Shown here in pieces: positions 8,883-16,616 of a stretch of 46,003 bases of DNA; within the stretch, counting starts at the first letter, position 1; every line of letters starts with the position of its first letter. The DNA is from Kofleriaceae bacterium (GTDB lineage: Bacteria; Myxococcota_A; Polyangia; Haliangiales; Haliangiaceae). The stretch lies in contig JABFXX010000014.1 of assembly GCA_013368795.1 (NCBI GenBank), positions 1 to 46,003 of the forward strand, read 5' to 3'. Made by a program: the position numbers and the translations under genes. Under the pieces are notes generated by a model. It was not told the DNA's origin, did no database searches, and saw nothing but the letters and a program-made list of their open reading frames with translations.

Positions 8883-9785
8883 TCACCGTTCGAAGACGAT
8901 CGGCAGCGTCACCTGACTGGGTGCGCGCTGCGGACCGAGCTTCCAGGCCGCGATCGCGGCGCGCATCGCTCTGATGACGCGTACGCGGTCGCGGTCTTGT
9001 GCTTTCGGCACGCGCGTCGTGTCCGAGAGCACGCGCAGGTCGCGCACGCCGCCGCGACGATCGATCGTGAACGCGAGCGCAAGCACGCCCGCGATCGGCA
9101 GATCGGCGAGCATGTTACCGAGAAGCCCGCCGAGCTCGTCGATGCGCGCCGACAGCGCCTGCACGCGCACCGGGCCTCGCACGAACGGCCGCGGCTGCAC
9201 GAACCAGCCGTGGATCACGAGCCGGCCTTCACGCGGATCGCGCGTGCCGGTCACCTGGCGCACGCCGTGAGGGATGCGCGGATCGAACACGGTCAGCCGA
9301 TCGAAGCGAGGCTCGATCGCGCGCAGGATGTCCGGCTCCTCGACGCCGCGCACCGAGCGGAAGTCCTCCCAGAAGTCGAGCACTTCGTCGCGGAGCAGCA
9401 GCGTCTCGCCGCCGGAAAACACGCGGCCGCGCCAGCGCGTCAGCGAGTACACGAACGCGAACGGGCCATGCGGGAGATCGCCGTGGAATTCCTGGCGGCA
9501 GCCGTCGACGTAGAGCGACAGCCACGGCGGCGAGATGTCGTGGCAGCCGAGCGTTTCGCGGCCCCACGCGACGAGCCGGCGGTGGAACGCCTCGTAGACG
9601 CGCCTTGGAAAGTACGTCCACGCCGGCGTGCGCAGCGCGGTGTACTGGCCGGGCACGTGCCACCAGTCCCACACGAAGCGATCGGCGCGCGTGCTGCGCG
9701 GCTCGGCGAAGCGCTCGTCGAACGTCGCGCGCAGCGCCTCGGCCTCCTTCGCGAACCGATCGACGATGACAACGGCGCGGCTCAC
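8883..9785 (-). CDS. 2OG-Fe(II) oxygenase with a C-terminal TonB/AgmX-like domain
   Basis: A 300-residue product starting at a GTG that overlaps the TetR stop (GTGA). The core is a prolyl-4-hydroxylase-like double-stranded beta helix: iron ligands His101 and Asp103 (EFHGDLPHG), SGGETLLL, distal His173 (DPRIPHGV) and 2OG-binding Arg188 (GRLVIHGWF). The last 70 residues (about 230-300: GVLALAFTIDRRGGVRDLRV, then AIAAWKLGP and VTLPIVFER) have the strand-helix-strand pattern of TonB-C/AgmX C-terminal domains. The combination is unusual. Substrate is unknown; hydroxylation of a protein side chain is plausible. Cotranscription with tetR is near certain. The oxygenase call is confident, the tail assignment moderate. 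Confidence 0.82.
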   Translation of the reverse strand: MSRAVVIVDRFAKEAEALRATFDERFAEPRSTRADRFVWDWWHVPGQYTALRTPAWTYFPRRVYEAFHRRLVAWGRETLGCHDISPPWLSLYVDGCRQEFHGDLPHGPFAFVYSLTRWRGRVFSGGETLLLRDEVLDFWEDFRSVRGVEEPDILRAIEPRFDRLTVFDPRIPHGVRQVTGTRDPREGRLVIHGWFVQPRPFVRGPVRVQALSARIDELGGLLGNMLADLPIAGVLALAFTIDRRGGVRDLRVLSDTTRVPKAQDRDRVRVIRAMRAAIAAWKLGPQRAPSQVTLPIVFER

Positions 9786-10462
9786 TGCGACTGAGCTTTC
9801 ACGATCTGCGGCGCGACGGCCGTGATGATCGAGAACAGGATCGACGTCAGCAGCTCGCGCAGCTCCTCGCGCGACAGCCGAGGGTTCGCGCACCAGTCGA
9901 TCGTCGCGCCCTCGACAAAGCCGATCCAGCCGCGCACCGCGGTCTGGAACCGCACGTCCTTCGCGAGCATTGCGGCGAACGGCGTCTGCTCGAGGAAGTT
10001 GTCGGTCAGCCGGCTGCGCACGCCCTCGACGACACCGGCGACCTCGGGATCGGAGCCGATGCCGCCGCGCATGAGCGAGACGTACGCGCGCGAGTGCTGC
10101 GAGATGTGATCGAGATACGCCTCGATGCCGGCGCGCACGCGCTCGATCGGCGGGCCATCGCTCGGGATGTTCGTGCAGCGCTGGACCAGCTCCTCGGCGA
10201 TCTCGCGCAGGCCGGCGACGTAGAGGTCACGCTTCGTCGGGAAGTAGTGATAGAGGAGGCCCTTCGAGATCTTCAGCTCGCGCGCGATGTCGTCGATCGA
10301 GACTTCGTCGTACGAGCGATCGCTGAACGCCTTTCGTGCGAGCGCGAGGAGCTGCGCGCGACGCTCGTCGTTGTCGAGACGGATGCGTCGGCGAGGGCGC
10401 GTCGCGGGAGCGGACGAGCGCACGATTCGACGGAGCTTGGTACGGCCGGGCACGTGGAGCAC
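9782..10462 (-). CDS. TetR family transcriptional regulator
   Basis: A 226-residue regulator from a GTG start. A basic N-terminal extension of about 30 residues (rich in Arg) precedes the TetR helix-turn-helix: AQLLALARKAFSDRSYDEVSI, DIARELKISKGLLYHYFPTKRDLY. The rest is an all-helical ligand/dimerisation domain. The gene is divergent from the metal-dependent hydrolase/SDR genes, and a 21-bp dyad (10478-10498) lies between the two starts, so autoregulation plus repression of the divergent operon is the natural model. The oxygenase gene follows with a 4-base overlap. An alternative start inside the Arg-rich leader cannot be excluded. Confidence 0.92.
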   Translation of the reverse strand: MLHVPGRTKLRRIVRSSAPATRPRRRIRLDNDERRAQLLALARKAFSDRSYDEVSIDDIARELKISKGLLYHYFPTKRDLYVAGLREIAEELVQRCTNIPSDGPPIERVRAGIEAYLDHISQHSRAYVSLMRGGIGSDPEVAGVVEGVRSRLTDNFLEQTPFAAMLAKDVRFQTAVRGWIGFVEGATIDWCANPRLSREELRELLTSILFSIITAVAPQIVKAQSQ

Positions 10463-10477
10463 ATCATAGCAACACGG

Positions 10478-10498
10478 TTATTGACTATCGGTCAATAA
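10478..10498. promoter_or_regulatory. dyad operator, likely TetR binding site
   Basis: Perfect 8-bp inverted repeat, half-sites TTATTGAC and GTCAATAA separated by TATCG. It lies 16 bases upstream of the tetR GTG and 19 bases upstream of the hydrolase ATG. The TTGAC-N5-GTCAA form fits TetR operators in general. It also contains a TTGACT that could be a -35 element for the rightward gene, so binding would occlude the promoter. Confidence 0.8.
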
Positions 10499-10516
10499 GT
10501 GACTAGCCTGCGAGAT

Positions 10517-11323
10517 ATGTCGATCCCGATCCCTCGCGTGTTCGACGTCGACCTGTCCGCCGTCCCTCGCCACTGGCTCGCCGGCGGCGCGGTCGCGACC
10601 GCGATCTCCAACGGGATCAACATGCTGTTCCCGCACGGCGAGCGATTCTTCGTCCGGTCGGTGAAACACTTCCTCGATCAGGTCGAGAACCCCGAGCTGC
10701 GGGAGCAGGTGAGGGCGTTCTTCAAGCAAGAGGGCCACCACGCGAGCGCACACGACGATTTCAACGAGATCCTGCGCAAGCAGGGCTTCGAGATCGACGG
10801 CTTCCTCGACCGTTACAAGCGGATCTCGACCTGGCTCGAGAAGCACATGCCGGCAAAGCTCAACCTCGCGGGCACCGCGGCGGCCGAGCACTTCACCGCG
10901 ATCCTCGCCGAGGGTGCGTTTCAGCAAGGCATCCTCGACGTGCTCGATCCGTCGGTGATGCAGCTGTTCGCGTGGCACGCCGCCGAGGAGATCGAGCACA
11001 AGGCCGTCGCGTTCGACGTGCTGCAGGAGGTCGCGCCGTCGTACGCGCTGCGCATCGCCGGCCTCGCATACGCGACCGTGATGCTCGGCCTGTTCTGGGC
11101 GTGGGGCACGACCGTGCTGCTCCGTCAGGAGAAGCTGCCGTGGCGGCAACTCGTCACCGAGCTGCGCCGCGATCAGAAGGAAGACCCGGTCGTGCGCCGC
11201 GTGTTCGTGCGCGGCATCCGCCAGTACCTGCGCCGGACGTTCCATCCGCGCGACAACGCCAATGAAGGGCTCGCCGCCGCGTGGTTCGCGGCGCACGGCC
11301 TGAAGCTCCCGGAGGCAGCATGA
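10517..11323 (+). CDS. predicted metal-dependent hydrolase (PF10118 / COG3687 type)
   Basis: A 268-residue protein starting at the ATG at 10517. It matches the predicted metal-dependent hydrolase family by its opening (RHWLAGGAVATAISNGINMLFP), GERFFVRSVK, FFKQEGHHASAHDDFN and AWHAAEEIEHKAVAFDVL. The paired EGHH/AEH/EEIEH motifs look like a ferritin-like helical bundle with a two-metal site. A hydrophobic segment (about residues 181-205: LRIAGLAYATVMLGLFWAWG) could be membrane-associated. The family is usually next to lipid or fatty-acid genes; actual chemistry is not established. The SDR start overlaps its stop (ATGA), and the gene is divergent from tetR across the operator. Confidence 0.85.
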   Translation: MSIPIPRVFDVDLSAVPRHWLAGGAVATAISNGINMLFPHGERFFVRSVKHFLDQVENPELREQVRAFFKQEGHHASAHDDFNEILRKQGFEIDGFLDRYKRISTWLEKHMPAKLNLAGTAAAEHFTAILAEGAFQQGILDVLDPSVMQLFAWHAAEEIEHKAVAFDVLQEVAPSYALRIAGLAYATVMLGLFWAWGTTVLLRQEKLPWRQLVTELRRDQKEDPVVRRVFVRGIRQYLRRTFHPRDNANEGLAAAWFAAHGLKLPEAA

Positions 11324-12132
11324 ACCTGAAGGATCGAGTCGTCGTCGTCACCGGCGCGGGCAGCGGCATCGGCCGCGCGACCGCGCTCGCATTTGCCGCC
11401 GAGGGTTCGCGCGTCGTCGCGTGCGACGTCGATCAGGCGCGCCTCGACACGCTCGCGGCCGAGCTCGGCGACCGCAAGCTGCTCGTCAAGAAGCTCGACG
11501 TGTCGGACCGGCTCGCGTTCCGGCTGTTCGCCGACGAGGTCCACGCGATCGCGCCCGCCGCCGATGTCGTCGTCAACAACGCAGGCGTCGCGGTCGGCGG
11601 CACGTTCCTCGACACTTCGCTCGAGGATTGGGACTGGCTGCTCGGCGTCAACCTGCGCGGCGTCGTCCACGGCTGCCACTTCTTCATCCCGAAGATGGTC
11701 GCGCGCGGCGCCGGCGGTCACGTCGTCAACATCTCGAGCATCCTCGGCATCTTTCCGGCGCCGAACGTCACCGCGTACGTCGCGAGCAAGTTCGCGGTGC
11801 GCGGACTGTCGCTGTCGCTCCGCCAGGAGCTCGCGCCGCACAAGATCGGCGTCACCGCGATCTGCCCCGGGATGATCGCGACACAGATCGTCGCGGACGG
11901 CCGGATGACCGGCACGCAGATGACCGCGCGCAAGACCAAGGTCGTCGATGCCTTCAAACGAGGCCTGCCGCCTGCGAAGGTCGCGCAGGCGATCGTCGAG
12001 GCGGTCCGCACGAACCCGGCGGTCCGGCCGGTTGGCTATGACGCACACGTGATTGCCGCGCTGCAACGCGTTGCGCCACGTACGCTAAACGCACTGGCAG
12101 CACAGGTTCAGCGTCGCTTCGGCGCAGGCTGA
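11320..12132 (+). CDS. short-chain dehydrogenase/reductase (SDR)
   Basis: A 270-residue classical SDR. The cofactor motif is VVVTGAGSGIGRA (8-20), with an acidic residue after strand 2 (VVACDVDQARL) favouring NAD(H). NNAGVAV follows strand 4, and the catalytic set is NISSILG (Ser) and YVASKFAVRG (Tyr-x-x-x-Lys). CPGMIATQI follows the active site. The C-terminal extension RPVGYDAHVIAALQRVAPRTL resembles SDRs that act on lipid or hydrophobic substrates. Start chosen by ATGA overlap with the hydrolase gene. Together with that gene it is probably under the control of the divergent TetR. Substrate unknown. Confidence 0.93.
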   Translation: MNLKDRVVVVTGAGSGIGRATALAFAAEGSRVVACDVDQARLDTLAAELGDRKLLVKKLDVSDRLAFRLFADEVHAIAPAADVVVNNAGVAVGGTFLDTSLEDWDWLLGVNLRGVVHGCHFFIPKMVARGAGGHVVNISSILGIFPAPNVTAYVASKFAVRGLSLSLRQELAPHKIGVTAICPGMIATQIVADGRMTGTQMTARKTKVVDAFKRGLPPAKVAQAIVEAVRTNPAVRPVGYDAHVIAALQRVAPRTLNALAAQVQRRFGAG

Positions 12133-12146
12133 CGCTTTGCCGCGAG

Positions 12147-12167
12147 GGGACCTTCGGATAAGGTCCC
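12147..12167 (+). promoter_or_regulatory. perfect 8-bp stem-loop between the SDR and the tyrosine-catabolism genes
   Basis: GGGACCTT (12147-12154) pairs exactly with AAGGTCCC (12160-12167), loop CGGAT. It lies 14 bases after the SDR stop and 7 bases before the FAH start. The 3' arm contains the only purine-rich AAGG near that start, so folding could hide a weak ribosome site. With no U-tract it is a poor intrinsic terminator; a dimeric-regulator operator is the other reading. Confidence 0.55.
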
Positions 12168-12174
12168 GTCGACG

Positions 12175-13164
12175 ATGAAGCTCGCCACCTTGCGCGATGG
12201 TTCCCGCGACGGCCGTCTCCTCGTCGTCCGCCGCGACGGCGAGGCCGGTGCTCCTTCCCCGGACGCGTGGCCGACGCTGCAGCGTGCGCTCGACGACTGG
12301 AATGCCGCCGAGCCACACCTCCGGATGATCGCCGACCAGCTCGATCGCGGTGCGCTCGATGGCATCGCGATCGATCCGCTCCGCCTCGGCGCGCCGCTGC
12401 CGCGCGCGTACGAGTGGGTCGACGGCTCCGCGTTCCTCAATCACGTGATCCTCGTCCGCAAGGCGCGTGGCGCCGAGCCGCCGAAGACGCTCCAGACCGA
12501 TCCGCTCATCTATCAGGGTGGCTCGGGCGACATGCTCGGCTCGCGCGATCCGATCGAGCTGCACGATCCCGCGTGGGGCCTCGACTTCGAGTCGGAGATC
12601 GGCGTCATCCTCGGCGACACGCCGATCGGGACGACCGCCGCCGACGCGCAGCACTCGGTCCGCCTGATCACGCTGCTCAACGACTGCACGCTGCGCAACC
12701 TGATCCCCGACGAGCTCGCGAAGGGCTTCGGGTTCTTCCAGAGCAAGCCGGCGACCGCGTTCGCGCCGTTCGCGATCACGCCCGACGAGCTCGGCGATGC
12801 GTGGCGAGGTGGCCGCGCGCACGTCCGCGTCCGCACCGTCTACAACGACCAGCAGGTCGGCGACTGCGATGCCGGTCCCGAGATGCACTTCTCGTTCTAC
12901 GACCTCATCCACTTCATCTCGAAGACGCGCCGGTTCACCGCCGGCACGATCCTCGGCTCCGGCACCGTGTCGAACGCGGAGCGCGAGCGCGGCATCTCGT
13001 GCCTCGCCGAGCGCCGGATGATCGAGACGATCGAGGGCGGCAAGCCGCAGACGCCGTTCATGTCGGTCGGCGATCACATCGAGATCGAGGCGTCCGACCC
13101 GACCGGGGCGAGCCCGTTCGGCCGGATCGATCAGCGCGTCGTCGCGGCAGGAGCCGCGCGATGA
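12175..13164 (+). CDS. fumarylacetoacetate hydrolase family protein, probable short-form fumarylacetoacetase
   Basis: A 329-residue enzyme expected to hydrolyse fumarylacetoacetate to fumarate and acetoacetate, the last step of tyrosine degradation. The N-terminus MKLATLRDGSRDGRLLVVRRD and TLQRALDDW match the short bacterial fumarylacetoacetases that neighbour maiA. The FAH-fold catalytic region shows GLDFESEIGVILG (metal-binding acidic residues), LITLLNDCTLRNL, GFGFFQSKPATAFAPFAITPDELGDAW and GTVSNAERERGISCL. It is shorter than the roughly 420-residue eukaryotic enzyme, as expected for this subgroup. Its stop overlaps the maiA ATG (ATGA). An alternative, a related FAH-fold hydrolase, is unlikely given the neighbours. 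Confidence 0.9.
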   Translation: MKLATLRDGSRDGRLLVVRRDGEAGAPSPDAWPTLQRALDDWNAAEPHLRMIADQLDRGALDGIAIDPLRLGAPLPRAYEWVDGSAFLNHVILVRKARGAEPPKTLQTDPLIYQGGSGDMLGSRDPIELHDPAWGLDFESEIGVILGDTPIGTTAADAQHSVRLITLLNDCTLRNLIPDELAKGFGFFQSKPATAFAPFAITPDELGDAWRGGRAHVRVRTVYNDQQVGDCDAGPEMHFSFYDLIHFISKTRRFTAGTILGSGTVSNAERERGISCLAERRMIETIEGGKPQTPFMSVGDHIEIEASDPTGASPFGRIDQRVVAAGAAR

Positions 13165-13805
13165 AGATCGTCCTCCACAACTACTGGCGGTCGTCGGCGA
13201 GCCACCGCGTTCGCATCGGCCTCGGCCTGAAGAAGCTGCCGTTCGAGTACGTCGTCGTCAACATCCTCAAGAAGGACCAGCACGCCGAGGCGTACCGCGA
13301 GCGCAACCCGATGGCGCAGGTGCCGACGCTCGAGGTCATCGAGGACGACGGCTCGTCGCGCGCGCTCACCCAGTCGCTGCCGATCCTCGAGTATCTCGAC
13401 GAGCGGTTCCGCGAGCCGGCGATCCTGCCGGCCGATCCCTACCTGCGCGCGCGCTGCCGCGGGCTCGCCGAGATCATCAACTCGGGCATCCAGCCGCTGC
13501 AGAACCTGACGACGACGAACCAGGTCAAGGCGTTCGGCGGCGATGCCGCGGTGTGGCCCAAGGGCTTCATCGCCGACGGCCTGCTCGCGTTCGAGCGCGC
13601 CGCGACCGACATCGCGGGAACGTTCTGCGTCGGCAACTCGCCGACGATCGCAGACTGCTGCCTCATCCCTCAGCTCGCGTCGGCGCGCCGCTTTGGCGTC
13701 GACGTCAGCAAGCTCTCCCTCCTGCTCGCGGTCGAGGAGCGCTGCATGGCGCTCCCCGCATTCGCCGATGCAATGCCCGACCGCCAACCCGACGCGGTGA
13801 AGTAA
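13161..13805 (+). CDS. maiA: maleylacetoacetate isomerase (zeta-class GST)
   Basis: A 214-residue zeta-class glutathione transferase that isomerises maleylacetoacetate to fumarylacetoacetate using glutathione. The N-terminal thioredoxin-like domain has NYWRSSASHRVRIGLGLKKL (residues 7-26), NPMAQVPTL and TQSLPILEYLDE. The C-terminal helical domain has FIADGLLAFE and FCVGNSPTIADCCLIPQL. The usual SSCSxRVR active-site motif is SSASHRVR here: Ser11 and Ser12 are kept but the conserved Cys position is Ala13. Since the Ser is held to be the main catalytic residue in the family, activity is likely retained. Overlaps the FAH gene by ATGA and is followed by hpd after 9 bases. Confidence 0.93.
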   Translation: MKIVLHNYWRSSASHRVRIGLGLKKLPFEYVVVNILKKDQHAEAYRERNPMAQVPTLEVIEDDGSSRALTQSLPILEYLDERFREPAILPADPYLRARCRGLAEIINSGIQPLQNLTTTNQVKAFGGDAAVWPKGFIADGLLAFERAATDIAGTFCVGNSPTIADCCLIPQLASARRFGVDVSKLSLLLAVEERCMALPAFADAMPDRQPDAVK

Positions 13806-13814
13806 GGACACGTC

Positions 13815-14960
13815 ATGGCCAAGCTCGAATCTCTCGGCATCAAGCGTCTCGAAGGTATCCACTACTACGTGCACGACCTCGAGAGGTCGCGTCAGTTCTA
13901 TACCGGCAAGCTCGACTTCGCCGAAACCTGGCGCAGCGACCCCGATCTCGAGAAGACCGGCCGTCAGAAGTCGGCGTGCTTCTCCGCCGGCAACATCAAC
14001 GTCGTCTGCTCGAGCCCGGTGGGCGAGGGCGGCCGCGCGGCGCGGTTCCTCTCGAAGCACCCCGACGGCGTCGGCACGCTGATCTTCGAGGTCGAGGACG
14101 TCGAGAAGACGTTCCGCCTGCTCGAGGAGCGCGGCGGCACGCCGATCGAGGACATCCAGACGTTCAAGGACGACGGCGGCACGCTGCGCCAGTTCTCGAT
14201 CACGACGCCGTTCGGCGACTGCACGTTCCGGTTCCGCGAGCACCGCGGCTACAAGGGCCTGTTCCCGGGCGCCATCCCGTATCAGGGCGGCGGCAAGAAC
14301 AAGTTCGGGTTCCAGGAGATCGACCACGTCACGTCGAACTTTCAGACGATGAAGCCGATGCTCCTCTGGCTCGAGCACGTGCTCGGCTTCGAGCAGCTGT
14401 GGAAGGTCGACTTCCACACGAGCGACGTCGATCCTGCCCGCACGACCGGCTCGGGCCTCAAGTCGATCGTGATGTGGGACCCGGCGTCGAACGTGAAGTT
14501 CGCGAACAACGAGCCGTCGCGGCCGTTCTTCAAGAGCTCGCAGATCAACATCTTCAACGAGGAGCTCCGCGGCGATGGCGTTCAGCACGTCGCGCTCACC
14601 GTCGAGGACATCGTCTCGGCCGTGCGCGCGTTGCGCGGCAACGGCGTCTCGTTCATGCCGACGCCGGGCACCTACTACGAAATGCTGCCCGATCGCATCG
14701 CGCACAGCGGCATCAAGAAGATCGACGAGGACCTCAGCATCCTGAAGGACCTCGAGATCCTCGTCGACGGCGACCACTTCCACGCCTACATGCTGCAGAT
14801 CTTCCTCAAGGAGTCGTCGGGGCTCTACGGCGATCTCAAGGCGGGACCGTTCTTCTACGAGATCATCCAGCGCAAGGGCGACCGCGGCTTCGGCGCGGGC
14901 AACTTCCGCGCGCTGTTCGAGAGCATCGAGCGCGATCAGCGCGATCGAGGACTCATCTGA
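13815..14960 (+). CDS. hpd: 4-hydroxyphenylpyruvate dioxygenase
   Basis: A 381-residue Fe(II) enzyme converting 4-hydroxyphenylpyruvate to homogentisate. Two vicinal-oxygen-chelate domains are visible: the first from about 15 to 145 (GIHYYVHDLERSRQFYTGKL) and the second from about 165 to 350. Iron ligands are His171 (EIDHVTSNF), His258 (GVQHVALT) and Glu349 (FFYEIIQRKGD). The tail GFGAGNFRALFESIERDQ is the family signature. A good ribosome site AAGGA overlaps the maiA stop and sits 6 bases before the ATG. Its TGA shares one base with the hmgA ATG (TGATG). Length and motifs are complete. Confidence 0.97.
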   Translation: MAKLESLGIKRLEGIHYYVHDLERSRQFYTGKLDFAETWRSDPDLEKTGRQKSACFSAGNINVVCSSPVGEGGRAARFLSKHPDGVGTLIFEVEDVEKTFRLLEERGGTPIEDIQTFKDDGGTLRQFSITTPFGDCTFRFREHRGYKGLFPGAIPYQGGGKNKFGFQEIDHVTSNFQTMKPMLLWLEHVLGFEQLWKVDFHTSDVDPARTTGSGLKSIVMWDPASNVKFANNEPSRPFFKSSQINIFNEELRGDGVQHVALTVEDIVSAVRALRGNGVSFMPTPGTYYEMLPDRIAHSGIKKIDEDLSILKDLEILVDGDHFHAYMLQIFLKESSGLYGDLKAGPFFYEIIQRKGDRGFGAGNFRALFESIERDQRDRGLI

Positions 14961-16111
14961 TGCTCGATCGGATGCAAGTCGGCGACGTCGCGCGCAAGCA
15001 TCACATCCAGCTGCGCGGCGCCGACGGCGCGCTCCGGTTCGAGGAGTGCTTCACGCGCGACGGCTTCGACGGTCCGTACACGATTCTCTATCACCTGCGC
15101 CGGCCCCACACGCAGCGCGTGACGCAGCCGAAGCACGGCTGGGCAGGCCCGGTCGCCGCGTCCGAGCGCGCGCTCGCGAAGCGCCACTACCGGACGGGTG
15201 AGCTGGCAGCGAAGGGCGGACCGCAGATCGACGCGCGCGTCGCGCTGCACTTCAACTCCGATCTCACGTCGGGCGTCGCGTTCCCGACGGCGCCGGATCC
15301 CGTCTACGTCGTCAACGGCGATGCCGACGAGCTGATCTATGTCCACAAGGGCGGAGGCACGCTGCGCTCGCTCCTCGGTGACGTGACGTTCGCCCAGGGC
15401 GACTACGTGTTCGTCCCGCGTGGCCTCTTGCACCGGTTCATCCCGCAAGGCGAGCAACATTGGTTCTGGTTCTCGCTCGACGGCGGGCTCCACATCCCGA
15501 AGCAGTGGCGCAACGAGGTCGGCCAGCTCCGCATGGACGCGCCGTACAGCGAGCGCGACTTCAAGCGGCCGCAGCTGCGCGCGCCGTACGACGAGAACAT
15601 CCGCGAGATGGTCGTTCGCCGCAATCGCACGTGGCACGGCTTCACGCTGCAGGACTCGCCGCTCGACGTCGTCGGCTGGGATGGCGCGGTCTATCCGTGG
15701 GCGTTTCCGATCCTCGCGTTCCAGCCTCGCGTGTCGTCGGTACACCTGCCGCCGACGTGGCACGGCACGTTCGCCGCGCGCGGGGCGCTGATCTGCAGCT
15801 TCGTGCCGCGGCTCGTCGACTTCCACCCGGAAGCGATTCCGTGCCCGTACCCGCACAGCTCCACGCATTGCGACGAGATCATCTTCTACTGCGACGGCAA
15901 CTTCACGTCGCGCAAGGGCGTCGGCCCGGGCTCGATCTCGCACCACCCGATGGGCGTGCCGCATGGTCCGCACCCGGGCGCGTACGAGAAGTCGATCGGC
16001 ACGCAGCGCACCGACGAGATCGCCGTCATGTGCGACACGTTCCAGCCGCTCCAGGTCACCGACGCGGCGCTCGGGATCGAAGATCCCGGCTATCACGACT
16101 CGTTCCTCTAA
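14960..16111 (+). CDS. hmgA: homogentisate 1,2-dioxygenase (short bacterial type)
   Basis: A 383-residue cupin-fold Fe(II) dioxygenase that opens the homogentisate ring to give maleylacetoacetate. The first cupin half shows DELIYVHKGGGTLRSLLG and GDYVFVPRGLLHRF; the second carries PYPHSSTHCDEIIFYCDGNF and SISHHPMGVPHGPHPGAYE. From the family pattern His299, Glu306 and His336 are the likely iron ligands. This is the shorter form (about 380 residues) compared with the roughly 435-residue eukaryotic/Pseudomonas form. It is the last gene of the FAH-maiA-hpd-hmgA run, so all steps from 4-hydroxyphenylpyruvate to fumarate are encoded together. The stop overlaps a convergent gene in CTAA at 16108-16111. 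Confidence 0.95.
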   Translation: MLDRMQVGDVARKHHIQLRGADGALRFEECFTRDGFDGPYTILYHLRRPHTQRVTQPKHGWAGPVAASERALAKRHYRTGELAAKGGPQIDARVALHFNSDLTSGVAFPTAPDPVYVVNGDADELIYVHKGGGTLRSLLGDVTFAQGDYVFVPRGLLHRFIPQGEQHWFWFSLDGGLHIPKQWRNEVGQLRMDAPYSERDFKRPQLRAPYDENIREMVVRRNRTWHGFTLQDSPLDVVGWDGAVYPWAFPILAFQPRVSSVHLPPTWHGTFAARGALICSFVPRLVDFHPEAIPCPYPHSSTHCDEIIFYCDGNFTSRKGVGPGSISHHPMGVPHGPHPGAYEKSIGTQRTDEIAVMCDTFQPLQVTDAALGIEDPGYHDSFL

Positions 16112-16590
16112 TCGTCGAGGCAGCTCTGCGTGTACATGCCGTCCATGGTTCCTGCCTTGACCGTGACGTAGAGCTCGTGGACGCCCGTGTAGCGGTAGCC
16201 GGCGGCGAGCGTGATCGTGGTGTTCCAGTCGAAACACTCTCCCTTGCCGGTGCTGATCGGTCCGCCTTCCCACACGCCGAGGACCGGAAACACCTCGCCG
16301 TCGGTATCGGTGCCGACGCCGAGCGAGCCACCGATCACCCACCAGGGATCCAGCTCGACGTAGAGGAATCCCTTGTCGAGCCGGTGCTCGAAACCGACGT
16401 TGATGCGCTCCGGCCCGATGCCGGCGCCGCCCTCGACACCGAGGATCATGCGCGACCCCGGCGGACCGCCGAGGCGAACGCCGAGCACGGGGCCGATCAG
16501 GAAGTTGTGCAGAGTCCCCTCCGTGGCCCGTCCTTCGGCGCGGGCGATGCCGCACGTACAGAGGAGCATCACCACAATCGCCGGCTTCAC
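16108..16590 (-). CDS. small exported protein, probable outer-membrane beta-barrel, unknown function
   Basis: A 160-residue product with signal peptide MKPAIVVMLLCTCGIARA. The mature part alternates hydrophobic/polar residues with Gly and aromatic residues (FLIGPVLGVRLGG, RMILGVEGGAGIG, LYVELDPWWVIGGSLGVG, ITLAAGYRYTGVHELYVTV), the pattern of an 8-strand outer-membrane barrel. One Cys pair (GECFDW, QSCLDD) might form a disulfide. No family recognised. It follows the FMN reductase gene on the same strand with a 26-base gap. The 3' end overlaps hmgA by 4 bases. Confidence 0.7.
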   Translation of the reverse strand: MKPAIVVMLLCTCGIARAEGRATEGTLHNFLIGPVLGVRLGGPPGSRMILGVEGGAGIGPERINVGFEHRLDKGFLYVELDPWWVIGGSLGVGTDTDGEVFPVLGVWEGGPISTGKGECFDWNTTITLAAGYRYTGVHELYVTVKAGTMDGMYTQSCLDD

Positions 16591-16616
16591 CGCGTCACGC
16601 TAACGCGAGCGCGCGA

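Noticed and set aside
10517..16111. One six-gene TetR-controlled operon including tyrosine degradation
   Set aside because: The hairpin and 42-base gap before the FAH gene make a separate transcript as likely; not supportable as a single unit from sequence alone.
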